From the NCBI GenBank assembly GCA_030618505.1, contig JAUXDF010000008.1, positions 1 through 21,583 of the forward strand: DNA of 21,583 nt, given 5' to 3'. This stretch comes from Spongiibacteraceae bacterium. Lineage in GTDB: Bacteria > Pseudomonadota > Gammaproteobacteria > Pseudomonadales > PIVM01. The notes beneath the pieces are model-generated. The model did not search any database and had not been told where the DNA came from. It saw nothing but the letters and a program-made list of their open reading frames with translations. Numbering within the stretch: the first letter of the stretch is position 1; every line of letters begins with the position of its first letter. Shown one piece after another: positions 15,933 through 21,583 of the stretch. Made by a program: the position numbers and the translations under genes.

Positions 15933-17321
15933 CTAACCCCGAATCCGCCGTATCCGAAACGAACGCCCTTTTAGCTTCCCTTCTGTTAATTTTTTCAGTG
16001 CAAGCTTTGCCGCATCCCAACTGACTGCCACATAAGACCAATTATCAAATATTTGAATTTTGCCTACCTGCTTGCCATCAATGCCATGTTGTCCCGTTAA
16101 CGCACCCAGAATATCACCCGGTCTCACTTTCTGCTTTTTACCACCATCAATCTGCAGGGTGACCATTGATGGTTTATAAGCAGGATTTTCCAACAAACTG
16201 GAGGGCGGTAATGGTTCCGCGTTAAGGCTTTTTTCCAGGTACTCACCCAGCCGTTCCAGTCGGTAAGTCTCTTTTTCACTATACAAAGTGCAGGCCATGC
16301 CCTGACTTCCCGCCCGCCCGGTACGGCCAATACGATGTACATGCACTTCACTCTCTCGGGCAAGGTGGTAGTTAATCACCGCATCCAGCGCCTCAATATC
16401 CAGTCCCCTCGCCGCAACATCGGTAGCAACCAGTATTGATGTACTTTTGTTGGAAAATCGCACCAGTGTTTGATCACGTTGTTTTTGCTCAAGATCGCCA
16501 TGCAAGGCCAGCGCACTAAAACCATAATCCAGCAATTCATCAGCAACTTGCTGTGTTTCCCGCTTGGTATTGCAAAAGACCAGTGCCGATTCGGGGCGAT
16601 GTTTCAGCAGTAAAAGACGCAAGGCCGTCATACGCTGCTGATCATTCTCCAGCTGATAAAAAGATTGCTGAATACTGCTATCGTCATGGGTCGATGCTAC
16701 TTGTACGATCACCGGGCTCTTCATAATACGCCCGGCAATCGCTTGGATCTGATCAGGAAAAGTAGCGCTAAATAACAGCGTTTGTCGCTGGGCGGGAACC
16801 CGTGCGATGATCGCATCCAGGGTTTCCTGAAAACCCATATCCAGCATACGGTCGGCTTCATCCAATACAAAGACACTCAAACTATCCAGCTTTAGCGTAC
16901 CCTTGCGCAGGTGCTCTTCAACCCTTCCGGGTGTGCCCACCACAATATGGGCTCCATGTTCCAAAGAGCCAATCTGAGGCCCAAAGGGCGTGCCGCCACA
17001 TATCGTTAGCACTTTAATATTATGAATGGCTCGGGCCAGTCTGCGCAACTCTTTGGCAACCTGATCCGCCAGCTCACGTGTTGGGCAAAGTATTAGGGAC
17101 TGTACACGAAAACGTTTTACATCAAGTTTATGTAATAAGCCCAAGCCAAAGGCGGCGGTTTTACCCGAGCCGGTTTTTCCCTGAGCAATGACATCTTTGC
17201 CAGCAAGCACGGGAGGCAGACTCTGCGCCTGAATGGGCGTCATGGCATGGTAGCCAAGGGACTCCAGGTTTTTCAGCAAGGCGGGATGGAGGTCTAGCGA
17301 TGAAAAAGCAGTTTGGCTCAA
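15933..17321 (-). CDS. dbpA: ATP-dependent RNA helicase DbpA, TTG start
   Basis: This 462-residue DEAD-box helicase (E. coli DbpA: 457) unwinds 23S rRNA around hairpin 92 during large-subunit assembly. Walker A GKTGSGKT (48-55), PTRELA, TPGR, DEAD (154-157), SATF, ARGLDI and HRIGRTGRAG are present. The last 75 residues (VTLQIDGGKKQKVRPGDILGALTG, then IQIFDNWSYVAVSWDAA and GRSFRIRRI) are the DbpA-specific RRM-like domain. The open frame continues upstream to 17456, but that part only translates a REP element. The N-terminus SQTAFSSLDLHPALL matches DbpA proteins, and a TTG at 17319-17321 has AGGTG 5 bases upstream, so this is the start. It converges on rhlE and lies downstream of a TonB receptor gene that has its own terminator. 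Confidence 0.93.
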   Translation of the reverse strand: MSQTAFSSLDLHPALLKNLESLGYHAMTPIQAQSLPPVLAGKDVIAQGKTGSGKTAAFGLGLLHKLDVKRFRVQSLILCPTRELADQVAKELRRLARAIHNIKVLTICGGTPFGPQIGSLEHGAHIVVGTPGRVEEHLRKGTLKLDSLSVFVLDEADRMLDMGFQETLDAIIARVPAQRQTLLFSATFPDQIQAIAGRIMKSPVIVQVASTHDDSSIQQSFYQLENDQQRMTALRLLLLKHRPESALVFCNTKRETQQVADELLDYGFSALALHGDLEQKQRDQTLVRFSNKSTSILVATDVAARGLDIEALDAVINYHLARESEVHVHRIGRTGRAGSQGMACTLYSEKETYRLERLGEYLEKSLNAEPLPPSSLLENPAYKPSMVTLQIDGGKKQKVRPGDILGALTGQHGIDGKQVGKIQIFDNWSYVAVSWDAAKLALKKLTEGKLKGRSFRIRRIRG

Positions 17322-17326
17322 TGGGG

Positions 17327-17331
17327 CACCT
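17327..17331 (-). promoter_or_regulatory. Ribosome binding site that fixes the dbpA TTG start
   Basis: AGGTG on the minus strand, 5 bases before the TTG at 17321. There is no ATG in frame between the REP element and the first conserved DbpA residues. Confidence 0.65.
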
Positions 17332-17360
17332 AGAGATATACGTGACGAAAACAATGATCT

Positions 17361-17428
17361 GTAGGGTGCGGCCCCCGCACCGATGCTCTTAAAACCAAAC
17401 TTCAAATGGTGCGGGGGCCGCACCCTAC
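17361..17428. repeat. REP-like inverted pair (BIME-like), copy 3
   Basis: Two identical 21-nt units (17361-17381 and 17408-17428) are inverted with a 26-nt spacer. Each is GTAG then GGTGCGG-CCC-CCGCACC. It occupies most of the gap between the receptor terminator and the dbpA start, beginning 39 bp upstream of the TTG, so it is in the dbpA promoter or leader region. Confidence 0.9.
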
Positions 17429-17454
17429 CATTTTGTGCAGTATACCTGAGCCAC

Positions 17455-17483
17455 AAAAAAAGGGAGCATTGCTCCCTTTTTTT
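17455..17483 (-). terminator. Rho-independent terminator of the TonB-dependent receptor gene
   Basis: The perfect stem AGGGAGC/GCTCCCT (17461-17467 and 17471-17477) with loop ATT is flanked by A6 and T6 tracts. On the minus strand the T-run comprises 17455-17460. It lies 18 bp after the receptor stop and should work in both directions. Confidence 0.9.
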
Positions 17484-17500
17484 GTATTTATCGCTTATTG

Positions 17501-19993
17501 CTAGAAAAACTGGCGGTATTCAAAACCCCAGAAACGTGGCGTACCACGAATCACATAAGGACTATTACCTTCCACTTCGCCTAGACCACCCTGTGCACCT
17601 AACAAATATTCCTTATCAAACAGGTTCTCGGCCCACAGGGCCAGCTCCCACTCACCACTAACATGCACATAAGTCACTCGAGCATTAGTAAGCGAATAGG
17701 CGTCCACCGTTTTTTTAGTTTCTCCGGAATTATCAATGCGCTCGCCGGTATAATTGGTATCAAAACGCATAATCAGATCACCAATCTCACCCATCGTCAG
17801 GGTATATTCCGCGCCGATGTTATAGGCATTTTTGGGTGTATCCGACATCGGTTGACCATCCAGAACCAACTCTCCAATGGAGGTTTGCTTAGTATAATCA
17901 ACATATTCAGTATCAAGATAGGCCGAGTTAAAGCTCAGCATCAAGCTATCAAGCACCAGCCATTGAATTTCAGTTTCCAATCCAAAGGCTTTGGCATCAC
18001 CATTGCCTATATGATAACGAGAGATCGAGTCACCCGGCACCTTAACGAAACTTTGGATTTGTAAATCACTGTACTCATAATAAAATAGCGCAACATTAAA
18101 CCGCAGACGGCTATCCAGCCAGGTAGATTTGTAACCCAGCTCAGCGTTATCCACTATCTCTTGCTCAAACGGGGTATCGGAGAATCCAACACTGCCATAA
18201 CCACCGGCTTTAAAACCTCGCGCAAGACTGAGATAGGTCAGCATATCGGTTGTCATATGGTAATTTAGCACCATCCGAGGCGTCCACTCTGACCAGGTAT
18301 CACTTGGAGAGTCAGAGTGAGAAATAGTAGGAGCACCAGGTAAAGGCGCTCCGTTATTAATGGTATCAGCGATCTGCTCAAGGAACTCTAAACCATTGGA
18401 ATTTTCGTAATCACCAAAAGCAAGCCGGTAAGCAAAGCCCTCTTTATTGACTGGCGTCGTTCTATCAAAGTCCTTTGAGTCGCGGGTATAACGAAGACCA
18501 AAAGTGATGTCCCACTGCTCGGTAAAGGTGTAGGTCATATCACCATAAATAGCCATACTGGTAAAAGTAAGCTCATTAAACATCTGGTCAGTATGAGTGC
18601 CAATGGCAAGAAGCTCCGCTTGCGAAGGCACTCCAGGAATACCTATACCGTATAAAAGGCCTGCATTGGTATTAACAAACTCCAAAGTATTTTCACCGTT
18701 ATCTTCGGAAACCAGCTCATCATCGGGAATTACTCCGTTATCGTTATTTGAATCCAGGCCCGCCGCCAACAACAAATCAGTTAGATCCGTACCAAACATC
18801 ACCCGATGTTCCTGCTCGGCCTCTTCACGAAAATAACTCACACCGGTAGACCAGGACCAGGCACCGTCAGAGTGAAAGCTGAGGCGAAATTCCTGACTGA
18901 AGGCCTGATTATCTTCAATGTTATGGGTACTAATTCTACGCCCCGGAATCGAGGTGCCATCATCATCAATACGATTATTAGACTCAAAACTACGCAAAGA
19001 GGTGATTGATATAAAGCTCAAATCATCATCAAAGTCATGATTCACCGTCAGCGAAGTTCCCCAAAGTTTACGATTTTCAAAGGCCGGCGCATCATTTTCA
19101 TAGTCATTATCGTAGGCGCCACTTTCGTCACCAAAGGATTCCGGCGCATTGGCGGGATTATAGTAGAGCGCAGGATTTACACTGTAAGCGGATCGGGCAT
19201 CCTTATCTATTTCGTCGTATTCCGCACGCCAGACTATTTCGGTATCAATGCTGAGATCCCAAAGGATAGATCCGGTCACCGACCAGTTACCCTCCTGGCC
19301 AATATCCTCCACACCCGTCCCCGCGCCGGCAACACCATTACGATCAGGATTATCATTATCAATATATCCATCACGCTCATTCCAAAGCCCACCAAAGCGG
19401 CCATAAACGCCTTCGACCAACTCGGTATTGTAAACACCTTCCAGCTTTACTTTATTGTAATTACCGACCGTTACACCAAGGTTACCTTCGGTCAGGGCGG
19501 TTGGTTTTTTAGTAATAACACTGATAGCACCCGCCGCCGCGTTTCGACCAAACAGGGTTCCCTGTGGGCCACGCAGAATCTCAACCCGCTGAATATCATT
19601 AAAGTTCATCTGGGCACCACCGGAGCGACCCACATAAACACCGTCAACATAAACCGCCACAGCAGGATCAGTACCGATACCAAAATCATCGGTTTTGATA
19701 CCTCGTATAGAAAAATTGGGCTGGGTTGACTGGGTATTGTTCGTTTCCAAACCAGGGGTAAAACGCCCCAGATCGTTAATATTCTGCGCACCCAGGCTCT
19801 TGATGGTTTCTTCCGAGAAAGCACTGATAGCAATGGGAACTTCCTGCACAGTCTCATGACGCTTCTGTGCGGTGATAATAATCTCTTCCAACCAGGCTTC
19901 CTGTGCAGAAAGCTGAGTACTCAAGGGCACAAGGGCTACACCCAAGGCAGCGCCTGCAATAAGCGGCATTCTCTTTTTGGTACTCAGAATCAT
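17501..19993 (-). CDS. TonB-dependent outer-membrane receptor
   Basis: This 830-residue receptor imports a substrate through the outer membrane using TonB/ExbBD energy. A signal peptide (about 1-30, cleavage after LSA) is followed by a TonB box-like EEIIITAQK (36-44) and a plug domain (about 50-165; SIRGI, DGVYVGR, VEILRGPQGTLFGRNAAAGAISVITKKP). A 22-strand-type barrel ends in Phe (EYRQFF). The barrel shows typical periodic strands and Asp/Asn-rich loops (for instance around residues 385-425, with DSNNDNG). The length is usual for receptors of this Sphingomonas/Cellvibrio-type subgroup, often linked to uptake of hydrophobic compounds or sugars; no siderophore motif was seen, so the substrate is unknown. 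The start at 19993 has a GGGGA site upstream. An EthD-type gene precedes it on the same strand 280 bp away. Confidence 0.95.
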   Translation of the reverse strand: MILSTKKRMPLIAGAALGVALVPLSTQLSAQEAWLEEIIITAQKRHETVQEVPIAISAFSEETIKSLGAQNINDLGRFTPGLETNNTQSTQPNFSIRGIKTDDFGIGTDPAVAVYVDGVYVGRSGGAQMNFNDIQRVEILRGPQGTLFGRNAAAGAISVITKKPTALTEGNLGVTVGNYNKVKLEGVYNTELVEGVYGRFGGLWNERDGYIDNDNPDRNGVAGAGTGVEDIGQEGNWSVTGSILWDLSIDTEIVWRAEYDEIDKDARSAYSVNPALYYNPANAPESFGDESGAYDNDYENDAPAFENRKLWGTSLTVNHDFDDDLSFISITSLRSFESNNRIDDDGTSIPGRRISTHNIEDNQAFSQEFRLSFHSDGAWSWSTGVSYFREEAEQEHRVMFGTDLTDLLLAAGLDSNNDNGVIPDDELVSEDNGENTLEFVNTNAGLLYGIGIPGVPSQAELLAIGTHTDQMFNELTFTSMAIYGDMTYTFTEQWDITFGLRYTRDSKDFDRTTPVNKEGFAYRLAFGDYENSNGLEFLEQIADTINNGAPLPGAPTISHSDSPSDTWSEWTPRMVLNYHMTTDMLTYLSLARGFKAGGYGSVGFSDTPFEQEIVDNAELGYKSTWLDSRLRFNVALFYYEYSDLQIQSFVKVPGDSISRYHIGNGDAKAFGLETEIQWLVLDSLMLSFNSAYLDTEYVDYTKQTSIGELVLDGQPMSDTPKNAYNIGAEYTLTMGEIGDLIMRFDTNYTGERIDNSGETKKTVDAYSLTNARVTYVHVSGEWELALWAENLFDKEYLLGAQGGLGEVEGNSPYVIRGTPRFWGFEYRQFF

Positions 19994-20273
19994 ACTAAGG
20001 TCCCCAATATCATATTTCTTTGGAACTGCTTGAAGGGTTTAGGGTGAGAGGCTGTGTATCCAGCTTCCTTTGTGCGGCAAACTTTGTAATAAGCATTAAT
20101 TGATTAAGTGTAGCTATAAAACTAAACACTGCTGGAAAATTGACGATATATTGCTTCAAGCCGTAACACGCAACGCGATGCCTTTATCGCTTTATAGATC
20201 ATAGCGAAATATACCTGTCGTTTTTATTTTCTTTATCGACTTAACAGTACAAAAATAGACCGTGTGTCCAAGC
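19994..20273. other. 280-bp AT-rich intergenic region upstream of the receptor gene
   Basis: No gene or clear terminator was found. Its minus strand holds a weak candidate promoter (TTGCGT, 17 bases, TATATC) about 120-150 bases before the receptor ATG. The long leader could carry regulation, but no riboswitch-like structure was recognised. Confidence 0.4.
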
Positions 20274-20975
20274 TCACTCTTTTATTATGTATTCACTGCT
20301 CGGGATACAATCTATCTGATCGAAATCAATAAACCTCATACAGCTTTCAACCATCATCTGCTCGCGCTGCTCGTAAAGCGCCTGATCGCCCTCGGCATTA
20401 TAAAAAGCCTTTCTGTCGCCCATCGCCGCTGCTGGAAAATTCTCTTCGACAATCGCATCAAAGGCGGGAGCGGATTCATTTAAGGGTCTCACAATAAGAT
20501 TTTGACGGTAGGAGAACGTGGACTGAATATCAATCGCAATCTGAGCATGACTGTATTGCCAAATCTCCAACCACTGCGTGTAGCTCAAACGCTCCGGCTT
20601 TTTCAGAAATGCGATCTGGTTCATGCCCGGTGTTCTCTTCCCCAGCGGAACACGATGTTCGCTATTCACCAGAGGCTCGGACTCGCTGACTAAATAAGCA
20701 TCATAACGCGAGGTATACTGTGCCAGTATCGCCTCAAGGGGCTGGCGATAGACTGAGCTGTTCAACCACAGCGATACCATGGCATCCATCGCAGGCTTAT
20801 GCGCCTCTATTCGGTAGGGAGAAGCAATCTCAACATCCTCATCAACAATGCAAACTTTTAGCTTAAGCACACCGGCGGCGATCAACTTGTCACTCATTGG
20901 ACCCAGCAAATCATTGCTGAAACCCTCAGTGCTTTGAGTACTCTTTTTCCAGAGCGGATAAAGTATTTTTTCCAT
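20274..20975 (-). CDS. EthD domain-containing protein (dimeric alpha/beta-barrel, two-half)
   Basis: The 233-residue cytoplasmic protein has no signal peptide. The C-terminal part (about 125-233; FLKKPERLSYTQWLEIWQYSHAQIAIDIQSTF, then NFPAAAMGDRKAFYNAEGD and ESCMRFIDFDQIDCIPSSEYIIKE) is characteristic of EthD proteins found in catabolic gene clusters. The N-terminal half has a similar alpha/beta pattern and may be a second, more diverged ferredoxin-like unit. Biochemical roles of EthD proteins are poorly known; some are required for ether or terpenoid breakdown. AGAGAG upstream of the ATG at 20975 serves as ribosome site. It lies between two TonB-dependent receptors, divergent from the one at 21264, which suggests a role with an imported compound (inference). 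Confidence 0.75.
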   Translation of the reverse strand: MEKILYPLWKKSTQSTEGFSNDLLGPMSDKLIAAGVLKLKVCIVDEDVEIASPYRIEAHKPAMDAMVSLWLNSSVYRQPLEAILAQYTSRYDAYLVSESEPLVNSEHRVPLGKRTPGMNQIAFLKKPERLSYTQWLEIWQYSHAQIAIDIQSTFSYRQNLIVRPLNESAPAFDAIVEENFPAAAMGDRKAFYNAEGDQALYEQREQMMVESCMRFIDFDQIDCIPSSEYIIKE

Positions 20976-21263
20976 TAATTATCTCTCTCTTTTCTTTTGT
21001 ATCCACTTCACTCATAAAACCTGGCATCTGCGAGCGGACATGAGCTCACGAATAATCCAATTGTCCGCTATAGAACCTGCGAAAAATTCTACTTCATTAT
21101 TGTATACCAATCCTTTTCACAAGAATCTTTTCCTGCCTTGCATAAACGAACACAATCCGCACTAATACTTTTTAATTAGACAGTTCTAAGTATCTGAACC
21201 ATAATAGTGATAATAATAACGAATTCAACAAGATGAAAGTATGACCCTTGAGTTGCAGCAATA
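20976..21263. other. 288-bp divergent regulatory region with an 8-bp dyad
   Basis: This lies between the EthD gene (-) and the last receptor (+). It holds AGCGGACA (21033-21040) and its exact complement TGTCCGCT (21062-21069), with the palindrome TGAGCTCA (21041-21048) directly adjoining the left arm. No gene fits here. Confidence 0.45.
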
Positions 21264-21583
21264 ATGACTGATCACCCAAGTAACTTTTATGGCAAGAGAG
21301 GAATATGGCCGCTCGCGCTTATTCTGTGCATGCACGCTCAAAACAGTTGGTCGGGGAATCAACCGGACGACTCGGAAGATCTTTTTTCCCTCACTCTGGA
21401 AGAGCTGATCAACTTGCCGGTGTTATCGGCCACCTCCAAACAAACTGAAAGCTACACACAAAGACCCGGCATCGTCAGTTATATCAGCAGTGAAGAAATT
21501 CAAACCTATGGCGCCAACAACTTACTTGATCTGCTGCGCCGCCTGCCCAACGTAGACGCCCCCTCGCTCTACGTTTTTCGCAA
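21264..21583 (+). CDS. TonB-dependent receptor, N-terminal part (runs off the window)
   Basis: The 106 complete codons open with MTDHPSNFYGKRGIWPLALIL, a signal peptide with an N-region of about 13 residues, a hydrophobic core and probable cleavage around residue 25-32. An acidic linker (QPDDSEDLFSLTLEELINLP) and a plug-domain start follow (VLSATSKQTESYTQRPGIVSYISSEEIQTYGANNLLDLLRRLPNV). The LxLEELxxLPVxSATK pattern is that of TonB-dependent receptors in which the plug directly follows a short linker. An in-frame TGA at 21249-21251 rules out an upstream extension, so 21264 is the earliest ATG. The ribosome site is weak. The 3' end lies beyond the window. It is divergent from the EthD gene. 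Confidence 0.85.
   Translation, partial: MTDHPSNFYGKRGIWPLALILCMHAQNSWSGNQPDDSEDLFSLTLEELINLPVLSATSKQTESYTQRPGIVSYISSEEIQTYGANNLLDLLRRLPNVDAPSLYVFR

Noticed and set aside
15689..16024. 111-codon plus-strand open frame through REP copy 2 and the palindrome
   Set aside because: It is made of repeat sequence and the antisense of dbpA; no protein-like features.
13708..17428. The repeated inverted elements as a CRISPR array
   Set aside because: The copies are kilobases apart with genes between, are inverted pairs rather than direct repeats, and have no cas genes nearby.
19037..19729. 230-codon plus-strand open frame inside the TonB receptor gene
   Set aside because: It is antisense to a clearly conserved receptor, and its Ile/Thr-rich composition is the shadow of the receptor's codons.
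21209..21227. Fur-box-like stretch GATAATAATAAC upstream of the last receptor
   Set aside because: Only about 12 of 19 positions match the Fur consensus and the second half does not fit; AT-rich sequence explains it.

Overview
The window looks like a chromosomal segment of a marine or environmental gammaproteobacterium, probably of the Cellvibrionales/Spongiibacter type. This is inferred from the gene content: lptFG next to pepA and holC, RhlE- and DbpA-type helicases, TonB-dependent receptors with a QEAWLEEIIITAQK-like N-terminus, and a two-gene beta-oxidation operon. No tRNA, rRNA, CRISPR array, phage module or insertion-sequence transposase is visible.

Layout. 220-945 (-) is a small outer-membrane beta-barrel protein with its own terminator. 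1142-4567 (-) is a thiolase plus enoyl-CoA hydratase/3-hydroxyacyl-CoA dehydrogenase operon for fatty-acyl-CoA degradation, and an AraC-family regulator lies directly upstream on the same strand. 6081-6869 (+) is an unrecognised cytoplasmic protein with an acidic repeat tail. It converges on an OmpR-type response regulator/histidine kinase pair (6904-8962, -). 9204-9758 (+) is an RDD membrane protein whose stop codon abuts that of lptG. lptF-lptG (9759-12024, -) encode the LPS-export permease subunits. Divergent from them run pepA (leucyl aminopeptidase), holC (DNA polymerase III chi) and rhlE (+). dbpA (-) converges on rhlE. 17501-19993 (-) is a TonB-dependent receptor, 20274-20975 (-) an EthD-type protein, and the window ends inside a second TonB-dependent receptor (from 21264, +).

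Non-coding structure. The clearest unexplained signal is a set of three REP-like inverted pairs (BIME-like), each made of two GTAG-headed 7-bp hairpins. They lie after pepA, after rhlE and just upstream of dbpA. Their stems show a compensatory base-pair change between copies. A separate 124-bp near-perfect palindrome, also starting GTAG and ending CTAC, sits 14 bp from the second REP pair between rhlE and dbpA. Other sites are a 14-bp-arm inverted repeat upstream of the response-regulator promoter region, a 12-bp tandem triplication beside it, and a dyad between the EthD gene and the last receptor. Three rho-independent terminators are clear.

Most genes are conserved housekeeping or degradation genes. 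I found no convincing new defence or biosynthetic system. The most noteworthy items are the REP/palindrome family around the helicase genes and the repeat-tailed unknown protein.
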